From contig JBAXAB010000009.1 of the NCBI GenBank assembly GCA_037142735.1, forward strand, positions 1-31,608: DNA of 31,608 nucleotides. The letters run 5' to 3'. The DNA is from JBAXAB01 sp037142735. GTDB taxonomy: Bacteria > Patescibacteriota > Minisyncoccia > Phycocordibacterales > CAIZLB01. The notes beneath the pieces are model-generated. The model was given only the letters and a program-made list of their open reading frames with translations, was not told the origin of the DNA and made no database searches. Shown here piece by piece: positions 1-8,130 of this stretch (the stretch's first letter is position 1; each line of letters starts with the position of its first letter). A program made the position numbers and the translations under genes.

Positions 1-37
1 TACAGTCTGTTGTATTTGACCGCTCTACCACCTACGC
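1..37 (-). tRNA. tRNA-Tyr (GTA), 5' part only, cut by the window edge
   Basis: Read on the minus strand, the end of the window gives a 7-nt acceptor strand GCGTAGG, then TG, a D arm with the class II hallmark AGCGGTCAAA, and the anticodon stem start ACAGA followed by CTGTA. The loop CTGTA.. with GTA in the anticodon position and the AGCGGTCAAA D loop are typical of bacterial tRNA-Tyr. The anticodon 3' half, variable arm and T arm lie outside the window. An extended -10 box lies just upstream at 47-55. Confidence 0.85.
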
Positions 38-46
38 ATGCGGGTA

Positions 47-55
47 ATACTAGCA
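47..55 (-). promoter_or_regulatory. extended -10 box for tRNA-Tyr
   Basis: The minus strand reads TGC then TAGTAT, about 9 nt before the tRNA 5' end. The same TGCTAGTAT string is the -10 of secG at 3683-3691. No good -35 is visible. Confidence 0.5.
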
Positions 56-76
56 TAAAGAATTATTTTTTCCAGT

Positions 77-532
77 TTATAGATCCAAGTGATCTACCTC
101 GTCTTTCACAATACCCTCCAGCACCCCGGCTATATCCGAAATAGACCCAACCAACCTCTCTCTGTTTTCAGATGTAAGAAAGTCCGATGGTTCCAACCCA
201 TCTTCTGATTTCAAAATTAAGGAATAAAGCTCTATTTTATATTGTAATAATTCAGTTTTTGCTTGAGCAGAAAATTCATCTATTTTTAATAGAGATTCGA
301 TATTCTGAATGACTACACCGACCACATGGTTAAAGTTTGTGATCCACGTAGTATCACCTTCAGTGCTACCTCCTAGCATGGTAGGAGACTCCTTAAAAAT
401 ATCAAAAAAAGTTTCTCTGGCCTGATCACACGCCAATTGAATTGCCTCTCTACTTGAAATTTCAACCGTCTTCTCGGGTTCAGGTGCAGAGTTTGTTACC
501 CCTTCTCCTCCTCTTGATAGATCTTTTATCAT
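77..532 (-). CDS. hypothetical acidic helical protein
   Basis: A 151-residue ORF that I do not recognise. It is rich in Glu, Asp and Ser, has no signal peptide, membrane segment or cysteine-rich motif, and is predicted from its residue pattern to be largely helical. It starts 9 nt after the stop of the TPM-domain gene on the same strand, so it is probably the third gene of the lemA / TPM operon. Its position suggests a link to that envelope-associated pair, but this is only context. No ribosome binding site stands out. Confidence is moderate that it is a real gene because of its length, composition and operon position. Confidence 0.6.
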   Translation of the reverse strand: MIKDLSRGGEGVTNSAPEPEKTVEISSREAIQLACDQARETFFDIFKESPTMLGGSTEGDTTWITNFNHVVGVVIQNIESLLKIDEFSAQAKTELLQYKIELYSLILKSEDGLEPSDFLTSENRERLVGSISDIAGVLEGIVKDEVDHLDL

Positions 533-541
533 ACAAATATA

Positions 542-1573
542 CTACCACGAACTACTTGATCCGCCACCGCCAGAGGATCCTCCACCAAACCCGCCAAAAC
601 TGTCACTCGAAGAATCTCCGCCAAAGGTACTGTCAGATATATCCAGGAATCCAATACTTGATCCTCCTGTTTGTGCACTACCCTTCTTGATAAATTCTGC
701 AAAAGATTTCTCTGTAACTCCTTTTTTAGATAATCTATAGTCAATAATCAAACCGAGACAGGTACAAAAGACACTCACCAAGCCCACTGTTCCGAGTTTA
801 AAGAATGAAAATGGATCGGCATTGGAAAATCCGGCAAAGAGCAATTCAGTCACGGTAAGTCCAACACCTCCGAATAGTGCTCCCCCCATCCAATATGATT
901 TTGATCTAGCCATCGAGTAGACAATCAATTGAAAAAAGAAAATGAGACTTGGAAATATTAAATACAGAAAGAATGGAAAAAAGTCACTGGTAATTTTTGA
1001 CCAAATACTCACAGGAACATAGACTGGTTGATCCACCACTTCAGGAGTTTGGTACGTATCAACTGACACATCTCCTTTCAAAATACCTACAACCTGGCCA
1101 ATCGCATCTTTTATTCCACCTGTATAATCACCCGCCTTGAACTGCGGAATCATGTATTGTTGTTGAATTTTTGAAGTAAGCAAATCTGTCAAAGTGCCTT
1201 CGAGTCCATATCCCACTTCAAATCTAGCCCTGTGATCCTTTATAGCAATCAAAAGCAGCAGACCTTTATTACTAGCTTTTGCTCCAATTCCCCAGTCCTG
1301 AAAGAGCGAGTGAGCAAAATTTTCTATGGTATCCCCACCGAGACTTTTTACCGTAACAACAGAAAATTCTACTCCGGTTTGCTGTTCAAGTTCAGTCAAA
1401 CTACTTTCTAACTGCTGTTCTGAATCCTGATCTATAACTCCAGCAAAATCGTCCGCAAAACCAGTAGGTGCTCCAGGATTTTTATACGCGTATACAGACT
1501 TTACAGATATAGTAGAGGTCACAAAAAGAAACAATGTCGCAACCAAAAATAATATTTGCCTACATTTTTTCAT
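542..1573 (-). CDS. TPM-domain (YgcG-type) membrane protein
   Basis: 343 residues. A signal peptide (about 1-29, ending SVYA) is followed by a TPM domain (PF04536, about 33-170) with the family pattern FADDFAGVID, a stretch DWGIGAKASNKGLLLLIA, and a GYGLEG motif. Several hydrophobic segments follow (about 190-285). The tail is Ser/Gly-rich and ends in SSSSW, which is typical for the family. The gene lies 13 nt downstream of lemA, and LemA plus TPM protein is a widespread pair in bacteria. The TPM domain has been linked to phosphatase or photosystem repair roles in other organisms; the function here is unknown. It probably sits in the membrane with the TPM domain outside. Confidence 0.88.
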   Translation of the reverse strand: MKKCRQILFLVATLFLFVTSTISVKSVYAYKNPGAPTGFADDFAGVIDQDSEQQLESSLTELEQQTGVEFSVVTVKSLGGDTIENFAHSLFQDWGIGAKASNKGLLLLIAIKDHRARFEVGYGLEGTLTDLLTSKIQQQYMIPQFKAGDYTGGIKDAIGQVVGILKGDVSVDTYQTPEVVDQPVYVPVSIWSKITSDFFPFFLYLIFPSLIFFFQLIVYSMARSKSYWMGGALFGGVGLTVTELLFAGFSNADPFSFFKLGTVGLVSVFCTCLGLIIDYRLSKKGVTEKSFAEFIKKGSAQTGGSSIGFLDISDSTFGGDSSSDSFGGFGGGSSGGGGSSSSW

Positions 1574-1586
1574 TTTTATATTCTAT

Positions 1587-2141
1587 TTAAAATTTTACCT
1601 GTGGATTTTGTTTCGCTTCTGAGGAAACCTGAAAATACTCTGCCGGGGCAAATCCGAACATTCTCCCCACCACACCACCTGGGAATCTCTGAAGTGCTGT
1701 ATCGTATACCTGAACAGTATCGTTATAATTCTTTCGTTCAACAGAAATGCGGTTTTCAGTTCCTTCCAATTGAATCATAAGATCAGAGAATAATTTTGAT
1801 GATTCAAGCGTTGGGTAATTCTCTGTAATAACTAATAATCTACCAATAGAGGACTCGAATTGATTTGCAGCAGCAACTTTATCTGACTGAGTCTGTGCCC
1901 CAGCATAACGAGTGCGGGCATCGGCAATTTCACCAAACACAGTTTGTTCTTGCTTAGTAAGGCCTTTTACAGTTTCTACAAGGTTTGGAACTAGATCAAA
2001 ACGTCTTTGAAGCTGGTTTTCCACCTGAGCCCACTTGCTGGTAACATCTTGTTTCATGCCAATAAAATGGTTATAACTTCCAACCAAGTAAATACCAATA
2101 ATGACGAATACAGCCAATATAATAAGAATTGTTTTTTTCAT
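1587..2141 (-). CDS. lemA: LemA family protein
   Basis: 184 residues with an N-terminal membrane anchor (about 4-22) followed by the helical LemA domain (PF04011). The diagnostic run is seen: YNHFIGMKQDV, then WAQVENQLQRRFDLVPNLVE, then a KGLTKQEQ and DARTRYAGA stretch. LemA proteins are anchored helical-bundle proteins of unclear role. The gene is first in a likely three-gene operon (lemA, TPM, hypothetical). The start is fixed by a good promoter (-35 TTGCTA, 17-nt spacer, -10 TATAAT) that ends only 6 nt before this ATG, so the mRNA should be leaderless. Confidence 0.93.
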   Translation of the reverse strand: MKKTILIILAVFVIIGIYLVGSYNHFIGMKQDVTSKWAQVENQLQRRFDLVPNLVETVKGLTKQEQTVFGEIADARTRYAGAQTQSDKVAAANQFESSIGRLLVITENYPTLESSKLFSDLMIQLEGTENRISVERKNYNDTVQVYDTALQRFPGGVVGRMFGFAPAEYFQVSSEAKQNPQVKF

Positions 2142-2147
2142 GCATTA

Positions 2148-2176
2148 ATTATAACTACGCCAAGCTTAAATAGCAA
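2148..2176 (-). promoter_or_regulatory. lemA operon promoter, leaderless
   Basis: -35 TTGCTA (2171-2176), 17-nt spacer, -10 TATAAT (2148-2153); 6 nt remain before the lemA ATG. The -35 overlaps the last codons of the upstream minus-strand gene. Confidence 0.75.
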
Positions 2177-3263
2177 AATGATATTTCTTACTTACAATCT
2201 GAGATGGTGCATAGACTTCTACGTGATCAACTTGTTCGGACAAATCAAAGTTAACAATATTATGTGTATCAAAACCGGAACCTACAAATTTTTCTGGGTC
2301 AATCTCTGGAATTACCGAAGTAGCAATTAATCTGCCATTTTGATTAAAACATTTAACATAAATCATAGATTTTGCACTTCCTTTAATTTCTAAGTACATG
2401 GCGCCATCTTTTATATTTGTTACACCTACCTGCACATTGCCAACCTTAATTTTCGATTTAGTTACGATCTGATCTAAAGATAAAGTAGATGATGCCATCG
2501 CTACGGGCAAATTTAACACAACTGATCCAGAAATCTGCTTAACGTCTTGGACAATCGAAACTTGATCCCCTTTTAGACGTAAGGTCCTTTCTGCTTTGTA
2601 GTACTTATCAGTTTGTTCTGAAAGAGCAGGTATAACGGCAAAGGAAAGTTGATTAAAAAAGTTATTCTGCTCGAATGGGCTATTCGTATTCAATATATTC
2701 TTGCCTGACTTATCTGTAATACTGTCTATATAGACACGAACCAAGCTATTACCCTGGGGAGCTAAGTTGTCATCAAGAACATTTTCTATATACGGTACAA
2801 AAATCTGAATACCTGCCTCTCCACCTCGCATTAAGAAAGCCGGACCCGCTTGAAATAACTGACCAAGGATGTGAGAATAGTCTGCATTACCAGCATCACC
2901 TGCCAAATGCACGGCGACCTGCTCTTTGCTTAAGGTACTGCTAGCAATTATTTTTTCATATTGGGAGGTAGTGAGATAGTTAGGTATAGAAATATCGGTC
3001 GAACTGAGGACGCTTAAACCCTGAGCCAGTTCTTCGCGTGAGATTGGAGTGTTCGTCGCGTTCAAATCAGAATCAGCTGTATTTTTAGTCACAGCCTCTT
3101 GCCCACCATTACTATTAGACAGCGTTACATCAGTTCTTTTATCTTTAGAAGCACCTCCCAACATCAAAGAATTGACGGCAATAAAAATAATCACCCCGAC
3201 ACCAACAATAACCATTATTTTTAAGAGCAAATTCAAACCTTGGTTCTTCATAAAGACGATCAT
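2166..3263 (-). CDS. membrane-anchored exported protein of unknown function
   Basis: I do not recognise this gene. From the ATG at 3263 it is 365 residues: a basic N-terminus, one transmembrane anchor (NLLLKIMVIVGVGVIIFIAV), a low-complexity Ser/Asn/Thr linker, then a mainly beta-type extracytoplasmic part. A longer ORF reaches back to 3296, but that start lies within the likely promoter, whose TATAAT at 3273-3278 ends 9 nt before 3263. A further ATG at 3251 (MKNQG) is an alternative. There are no catalytic motifs that I can name. It is divergent from the small gene at 3422. Confidence 0.75.
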   Translation of the reverse strand: MIVFMKNQGLNLLLKIMVIVGVGVIIFIAVNSLMLGGASKDKRTDVTLSNSNGGQEAVTKNTADSDLNATNTPISREELAQGLSVLSSTDISIPNYLTTSQYEKIIASSTLSKEQVAVHLAGDAGNADYSHILGQLFQAGPAFLMRGGEAGIQIFVPYIENVLDDNLAPQGNSLVRVYIDSITDKSGKNILNTNSPFEQNNFFNQLSFAVIPALSEQTDKYYKAERTLRLKGDQVSIVQDVKQISGSVVLNLPVAMASSTLSLDQIVTKSKIKVGNVQVGVTNIKDGAMYLEIKGSAKSMIYVKCFNQNGRLIATSVIPEIDPEKFVGSGFDTHNIVNFDLSEQVDHVEVYAPSQIVSKKYHFAI

Positions 3264-3272
3264 GCTTTGCAC

Positions 3273-3278
3273 ATTATA
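3273..3278 (-). promoter_or_regulatory. -10 box of the anchored exported protein gene
   Basis: TATAAT on the minus strand, 9 nt before the ATG at 3263. The -35 is poor. It rules against the upstream ATG at 3296 as the start. Confidence 0.5.
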
Positions 3279-3324
3279 TACGGAATAAGCTTGCAATAAA
3301 AGGCTTTTTTAGGTGTATAAATCA

Positions 3325-3354
3325 TTGACATATTAGAGGCTATCGTGGTATAAT
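3325..3354 (+). promoter_or_regulatory. consensus sigma-70 promoter of GC-rich unit 1
   Basis: Perfect TTGACA (3325-3330), 18-nt spacer, perfect TATAAT (3349-3354). It is the best promoter in the window and drives the small unit that ends at the terminator at 3611-3651. Transcription should begin near 3361, leaving a leader of about 61 nt before the ATG at 3422. Confidence 0.85.
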
Positions 3355-3364
3355 CTGGCCCAGA

Positions 3365-3399
3365 GTTGGACGTACCTTGAATTTAATATTCCGTCCAAC
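3365..3399 (+). promoter_or_regulatory. inverted repeat in the leader of GC-rich unit 1
   Basis: Perfect 8-bp arms GTTGGACG (3365-3372) and CGTCCAAC (3392-3399) separated by 19 nt, placed right at the expected transcription start. It could be an operator or a 5' RNA stem-loop. Confidence 0.5.
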
Positions 3400-3421
3400 A
3401 AAACCCACAACTACACCGCCC

Positions 3422-3580
3422 ATGACAGCCACAAAAAAGCCCGCCAACCGCTGCACACCATCCCTCCGGGAACTACTAGCCTGGGAAGAAGTCTACAGAC
3501 TTCTCAACCCTTCGAAGGATCGTAAAGGAAAGGCTCCGCGCCACACACCTGACGAGATCATCGAATCGAAACTCAACTAG
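3422..3580 (+). CDS. small hypothetical protein of GC-rich unit 1
   Basis: A 52-residue ORF from the ATG at 3422; an in-frame TTG at 3377 would add 15 residues, but it lies inside the leader inverted repeat. The product is basic at both ends with a central amphipathic helix (SLRELLAWEEVYRLL). I do not recognise it. The codons end in G or C more often than in neighbouring genes. The reading frame contains two palindromic stretches (8-bp arms at 3487-3504 and CCTTCGAAGG at 3510-3519), so a structured non-coding RNA is a real alternative. It has its own consensus promoter and strong terminator, and fills the gap between two divergent genes. Confidence 0.5.
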   Translation: MTATKKPANRCTPSLRELLAWEEVYRLLNPSKDRKGKAPRHTPDEIIESKLN

Positions 3581-3610
3581 CCGACCCTTCCCCATCGGCC
3601 CAAAAAAAAC

Positions 3611-3651
3611 GTCCAGCGCTTCGTGCCTCACCGCACAGGCCTGGACTTTTT
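3611..3651 (+). terminator. intrinsic terminator of GC-rich unit 1
   Basis: GTCCAG (3611-3616) pairs with CTGGAC (3641-3646), with inner pairing GCCT/AGGC, directly followed by TTTTT. Confidence 0.8.
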
Positions 3652-3682
3652 CTTTGGATGACTAGCCTAAAAGTGACTAATG

Positions 3683-3691
3683 TGCTAGTAT
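3683..3691 (+). promoter_or_regulatory. extended -10 of secG, leaderless
   Basis: TGC then TAGTAT (3686-3691), 7 nt before the secG ATG at 3699. Confidence 0.6.
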
Positions 3692-3698
3692 ATCCCGC

Positions 3699-4001
3699 AT
3701 GTCAACCTCAAGCTCAACAGCTTCTACTACTATACAAAACGTACAGGCAAGCGTTGCCCAGACCGGCCATTCCGCTCTGTCAATCGCGCTTCCTTATATA
3801 CAGATTGGTTTATCCCTTCTGTTAATAATTGCGATTTTGATTCAATATTCTGAAGCTGGAGCTGGAGGTGCATTTGGTAGCTCAGACTCTGTCTCATCAT
3901 GGAGAACACGACGTGGACCTGAAAAATTCATGTTTATAGCCACTATTGTAATAGCACTCTTGTTTGTTTTATCCACAATCTTGCCAGTAGTCTTCCGCTA
4001 G
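3699..4001 (+). CDS. secG: preprotein translocase subunit SecG
   Basis: 100 residues with two transmembrane helices (about 27-47 and 78-98) joined by a cytoplasmic loop holding GAGGAFGSSDS and a short RTRRGPEKF stretch, the standard SecG layout (PF03840). SecG joins SecY and SecE in the membrane and helps SecA-driven export. The N-terminus carries a Ser/Thr-rich extension of about 20 residues. The start fits the -10 box 7 nt upstream. A membrane-anchored solute-binding protein gene follows on the same strand. Confidence 0.9.
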   Translation: MSTSSSTASTTIQNVQASVAQTGHSALSIALPYIQIGLSLLLIIAILIQYSEAGAGGAFGSSDSVSSWRTRRGPEKFMFIATIVIALLFVLSTILPVVFR

Positions 4002-4126
4002 ATTACAATACATCCGTTATCCTCTCTTTGATGCAAGTATGTGCCAACTAGACACTTATGTATGTGTCTGAAATGTGCACCTACCGCTACCTCAATACTA
4101 TTGTTAACTAATTCTCATCTAATAAA
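4002..4126. other. secG to solute-binding-protein gap
   Basis: About 125 nt without a gene. It holds a small hairpin, AGACAC (4049-4054) with GTGTCT (4063-4068), without a T run. No confident promoter or terminator is visible. Confidence 0.3.
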
Positions 4127-5932
4127 GTGTCCGAAGAAAATTTATCTAATCCGGTGCCCGAAACTTCACCAGAAGTCGTGCCCACAGATTCAAAATCCTC
4201 TACTAAACCTAAAAGAAAACTGTCAGAAGTTTTCAAAGTATTGAGTGTATTTGAAAAAATTGCTTTCATCATAGCGGTTCTTATTGCTGTAGTGACTGGT
4301 TTCAAGATTTTGAATTATGGTTACGAAACCATATCTAATGAAGTGCCGGCACAAGGTGGGACGGTGACCGAAGCGACAACCGACTACTCTCGTTTTATTA
4401 ATCCTGTACTTGCGCGCAGTGACGTAGACAAAGATTTGGTTACTGTCATTTACTCTGGTTTGTTAAAACCAACTAAAGACAATGTTCTTGTGAATGACCT
4501 GGCGGACTCTGTAAATAAATCTGATAATGGATTAATCTACACTGTTAAGCTCAAACAGAATTTGAAATTTCAAGATAGTGCGCCTCTCACTGCAGACGAT
4601 GTGATTTTTACAATTCAAAAAATTCAAGATCCTGCAATTAAAAGTCCAATCGCTGCTAATTGGGCTGGAGTCGACGTAAAAAAGATTGATGATCAAACAA
4701 TTCAATTTACCTTACCACAATCATATGAACCTTTTATTGAAAACCTCACTGTAGGAATTTTACCTTCACATTTATGGGCCAGCAGCACTGTAGACACATT
4801 TGATATTGACACTTTGAACAGAAAACCTGTCGGTTCAGGACCTTATAAAATCGGATCCTACAAAGAATCAGAGCCTGGTGTTATCTCAGAATACAGCCTA
4901 GTTCCGTTTGATAAGTACATCGGCCAGAAACCATTGATTGGAACATATATTTTTGACATGTATAAGGACGAGGATACAGCGATTAAAGCACTGACGTCGG
5001 GAAAAGCGAATATTCTTGCTGGAATTTCAATTGATTCATTTAATAAAAATAAAGATGCATTATTGGATAACGCTGACCTCCACGCGCCTCTCTTACCTCG
5101 TACATATGCATTATTTTTTAATCAAAGTAATGCTCCGATCTTAATTAACCCTGAAGTGCGCTCTGCTCTGGACCAAGCCATAGACAGAACAGATCTTATA
5201 AAAACAGTACGCAGTGGTTTAGGCCAAGAAACACATTCACCTATTCCTGCTGGCATTATGGCCACAACTACAAGCACCTCAAGTGCGTCTATCTCAATGG
5301 ATGACCGTATCGCTATGGCACAAAAAACACTGACAGATAAGGGTTGGAAAAAAAGCGATGATGGTGTACTCCAAAAACAAACAACTCTCAACAAGAAAAC
5401 ATCAAATGCTCGCCTTGCGATTACAATTTCAACTTCTAATTCTCCTGAACTAAAAAGCATCGCCGAATACGTTTCTGCTGTATGGAAAAAAGTTGGAGTA
5501 GATGTAACCGTCCAAATATATGAATCAGGAGACCTGGCTGACAAAGTCATAAAGCCCCGAAAATACGATGTTCTCCTTTTTGGACAAGTCGTAGGAAGAG
5601 ACTTAGATTTGTACCCATTCTGGCACTCATCACAACAAAAGGATCTTGGTTTGAACTTGGCAATGTATGCTAATAAAAAAGTAGATGCGGCTGTAGAAAA
5701 ACTTCGAGCACTAAGCTCAGAGGCTGACAAGCAAGCGACTCTTGCCACTATCAACAAAGAAATTACCAACGACATGCCAGCAATATTCCTCTATTCTCCC
5801 AATTATATATTCTTGACCTCTCATTCTGTCCAAGGAATCCAGCTCAACTCGATCGACGCAAGTAACGAAAGGTTGTATCAGGTAACCGACTGGTATACGG
5901 GAACGAGGAGAATCCTACACATATTTAAATAA
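4127..5932 (+). CDS. membrane-anchored ABC-type solute-binding protein, family 5
   Basis: 601 residues. A cytoplasmic tail of about 40 residues (acidic, then KPKRK) is followed by one transmembrane anchor (about 44-65) in place of a lipoprotein signal, then an SBP_bac_5 domain (PF00496). Visible family features are VTVIYSGLLKP near the start of the domain, LTADDVIFTIQKIQDP, and RKPVGSGPYKI. Members bind oligopeptides, nickel or similar ligands for import. No permease or ATPase gene lies nearby, so the partner must be elsewhere or the protein acts alone. The chosen start is GTG at 4127, since no ATG or SD motif is better placed. It follows secG by about 125 nt. Confidence 0.88.
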   Translation: MSEENLSNPVPETSPEVVPTDSKSSTKPKRKLSEVFKVLSVFEKIAFIIAVLIAVVTGFKILNYGYETISNEVPAQGGTVTEATTDYSRFINPVLARSDVDKDLVTVIYSGLLKPTKDNVLVNDLADSVNKSDNGLIYTVKLKQNLKFQDSAPLTADDVIFTIQKIQDPAIKSPIAANWAGVDVKKIDDQTIQFTLPQSYEPFIENLTVGILPSHLWASSTVDTFDIDTLNRKPVGSGPYKIGSYKESEPGVISEYSLVPFDKYIGQKPLIGTYIFDMYKDEDTAIKALTSGKANILAGISIDSFNKNKDALLDNADLHAPLLPRTYALFFNQSNAPILINPEVRSALDQAIDRTDLIKTVRSGLGQETHSPIPAGIMATTTSTSSASISMDDRIAMAQKTLTDKGWKKSDDGVLQKQTTLNKKTSNARLAITISTSNSPELKSIAEYVSAVWKKVGVDVTVQIYESGDLADKVIKPRKYDVLLFGQVVGRDLDLYPFWHSSQQKDLGLNLAMYANKKVDAAVEKLRALSSEADKQATLATINKEITNDMPAIFLYSPNYIFLTSHSVQGIQLNSIDASNERLYQVTDWYTGTRRILHIFK

Positions 5933-5973
5933 AAAATTAATAAAATAACATTAACAGACACACATAAAAAAAC

Positions 5974-8058
5974 ATGAACAACACAACAAACAACCAGAAC
6001 GGAAATACTCCAGACAATCGAAATAATAACAATCGAAGTCCTTTTAAGCGCGTTCCCTACATGCCTTTTGGAAATAACCGAAGACCTCAGACAGATCGCC
6101 GAGTCGCCCCTCCACAAGGCGCTCCTCAGCAAGGACCAGCGGCAACCCCTGCACCTAGACCTATGCAGCCAGCGCAACAGATGCCTACGCCCACTTCTCA
6201 AGCACCAATGACCTCAGGTCTTGCTGCACCAAAGCCGTACTTCCTAAGTAGTATGAAAATCAAGAATGGACGCCGACCAATGCGTTCACCTAACCGTTCG
6301 TACACTGTGGCACCACGACAATTCAAAGATGCTGATGGTCAAATGCAACAGCCGAAAGCCACAGTTATTCCACCACTAGCTCCTGGAAACATCCGTATTA
6401 TTCCATTAGGTGGAGTAGAAGAAATCGGTATGAACATGACTATGGTTGAAATGGGTAATGACATTATCGTCATTGATGCAGGTTTTAAATTCAAACAAGA
6501 AGATACTCCTGGAATCGACTACATTATTCCAAATACAAAATATCTAGAGGAACGAAAAGATAGAGTACGCGCCATTATCATCACTCACGGTCACCTCGAC
6601 CACGTTGGAGGTATTCCTTACATCATGGAAAGAATTGGTAATCCGCCGATGTACACCAGAAATTTAACTGCGCTTATGATTAAAAAGCGACAGGCAGAAT
6701 TTCCACATGCCTCACCTATTGATTACAAAGTGGTTGAATCAACTGACAAGTTAATTATCGGTGGAATCAATGTTGAATTCTTTAATGTTACTCACAGTAT
6801 TCCAGATTCACTTGGTATTATTATCAAGACTCCTTATGGAAATATTATTACCCCAGGTGACTTTAAATTAACACACACCAAAGGCGTAGTCTCTGACGAA
6901 GAAGAAAAGGCGTATGGTGTATTCAAAGATCAGAAAAACCTGCTACTCTTAGGTGAATCAACTAACATCGAAAACCCTGGATTTTCAACTCCTGAACATA
7001 TTGTTCACGAAAGTCTTGAAGAAATTATCAAATCTTCTCAAGGCCGCTTGATCATGGGAATGTTTGCATCTCATGTTCACCGTATTGCTAAAGTCGTAGA
7101 GACATGTGAAAAATACGGAAAAAAACTGGTTATCGAAGGACGAAGTATGAAAACCAACATCGATATTTGTATTGAGGCCGGTGTCATCAAGATTCAGAAA
7201 GGCACAGTAATATCTTCACAAGACATGCCACAATATCCGCCAGACAAGATCGTAGTCTTGGCAACTGGTGCACAAGGAGATGAATTTGCCGCTCTTATGC
7301 GCATGTCTCTTAAAAATCACAAGTATGTCATTATTAACAATCGTGACACGGTACTTCTTTCATCATCAATCATTCCTGGAAACGAAAAAGCTGTTGAAAA
7401 ATTGAAGGACAACTTTGCGAGACTTGGTGCAAAAATTGTTGAATATCGAACATCTGATCTTTATATTCACTCAACTGGTCATGCTAACCGTGGAGAAATC
7501 GAGTGGTTACACCGAAAAATTCAGCCTAAATTCTTTATTCCAATTCACGGTAACCACTATCGTCTAAAATTACATGCGGAATTGGCAGTACAATTAGGTA
7601 TGCCTCCAGAAAATGTCATTGTATCTGACGACTGTAACATTATCGAAATTCAAGATAACGGATCAAAGATTGTGAAGTTGGCGGTAAAAGCTCCTGACAA
7701 CACCGTGATGGTGGACGGATTCACCATCGGTGACGTTCAAGACGTGGTTATCCGTGATCGACAGGTACTAGCTCAGGAAGGTTTCTATGTAGTAGTGGGT
7801 CTCATCAATGCTTCGACGGGTAAATTGAAGAAGTCTCCGGACATTATCTCTAGAGGCTCTGTGTATTTGAGAGAGTCACAAGAGTTGTTGCGTGAGAGTC
7901 GTAATCTAATCAAGAGAACAGTGGAGCGTGCCACTGAAGGTATGTATCCTATCAACATTGATTACGTTAAAGACGTAGTTTCAGAAACACTGACAAAGTT
8001 TATCTTTCAGCAAACTGCTAAGAAGCCGATCGTGATTCCAGTGATGCTCTGCATCTAA
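5974..8058 (+). CDS. rnj: ribonuclease J with a long disordered N-terminus
   Basis: 694 residues. Residues 1 to about 130 are low complexity, rich in Asn, Pro, Gln and Arg. The metallo-beta-lactamase / beta-CASP core starts at NIRIIPLGGVEEIGMNM. The zinc-binding signature HGHLDHVGG is at 205-213, and HSIPDS and PGDFKLTHT follow. The beta-CASP part includes GMFASHVHR, and IPIHGNHYRLKLH is near the C-terminal metal ligand. RNase J combines endonuclease and 5'-3' exonuclease activity in mRNA decay and rRNA maturation. The extension could bind RNA or partners; that is inference. A strong terminator follows at 8075. Confidence 0.95.
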   Translation: MNNTTNNQNGNTPDNRNNNNRSPFKRVPYMPFGNNRRPQTDRRVAPPQGAPQQGPAATPAPRPMQPAQQMPTPTSQAPMTSGLAAPKPYFLSSMKIKNGRRPMRSPNRSYTVAPRQFKDADGQMQQPKATVIPPLAPGNIRIIPLGGVEEIGMNMTMVEMGNDIIVIDAGFKFKQEDTPGIDYIIPNTKYLEERKDRVRAIIITHGHLDHVGGIPYIMERIGNPPMYTRNLTALMIKKRQAEFPHASPIDYKVVESTDKLIIGGINVEFFNVTHSIPDSLGIIIKTPYGNIITPGDFKLTHTKGVVSDEEEKAYGVFKDQKNLLLLGESTNIENPGFSTPEHIVHESLEEIIKSSQGRLIMGMFASHVHRIAKVVETCEKYGKKLVIEGRSMKTNIDICIEAGVIKIQKGTVISSQDMPQYPPDKIVVLATGAQGDEFAALMRMSLKNHKYVIINNRDTVLLSSSIIPGNEKAVEKLKDNFARLGAKIVEYRTSDLYIHSTGHANRGEIEWLHRKIQPKFFIPIHGNHYRLKLHAELAVQLGMPPENVIVSDDCNIIEIQDNGSKIVKLAVKAPDNTVMVDGFTIGDVQDVVIRDRQVLAQEGFYVVVGLINASTGKLKKSPDIISRGSVYLRESQELLRESRNLIKRTVERATEGMYPINIDYVKDVVSETLTKFIFQQTAKKPIVIPVMLCI

Positions 8059-8074
8059 AGTTTTAAAATAAAAA

Positions 8075-8105
8075 GGCGCACTTCAATGAAGTGCGCCTTT
8101 TTATT
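8075..8105 (+). terminator. intrinsic terminator after RNase J
   Basis: Perfect 10-bp stem GGCGCACTTC (8075-8084) / GAAGTGCGCC (8088-8097), loop AAT, flanked by A and T runs, so it could act in both directions. Confidence 0.9.
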
Positions 8106-8108
8106 TTA

Positions 8109-8117
8109 TGTTAGAAT
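8109..8117 (+). promoter_or_regulatory. extended -10 of the MFS gene
   Basis: TGT then TAGAAT (8112-8117), 13 nt before the ATG at 8131 and starting within the T-rich tail of the preceding terminator. The string TTTTATGTTAGAAT recurs before trxB. Confidence 0.55.
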
Positions 8118-8130
8118 GTTATTAAGACAT

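Noticed and set aside
2166..3296. ATG at 3296 as start of the anchored exported protein.
   Set aside because: It would place the TATAAT box inside the coding region; the ATG at 3263 fits the leaderless spacing seen elsewhere.
3365..3399. Integron attC-like site: GTTGGAC and GTCCAAC match GTTRRRY and RYYYAAC.
   Set aside because: The order is reversed relative to attC (RYYYAAC should come first), there is no second pair of internal boxes, and no integrase or similar sites occur at the other GC-rich units.
3361..3651. tmRNA, SRP RNA or RNase P RNA in GC-rich unit 1.
   Set aside because: None of their conserved cores (tRNA-like end with tag, GGAAGGAAGCAGC-like SRP loop, RNase P P4 motifs) is present.
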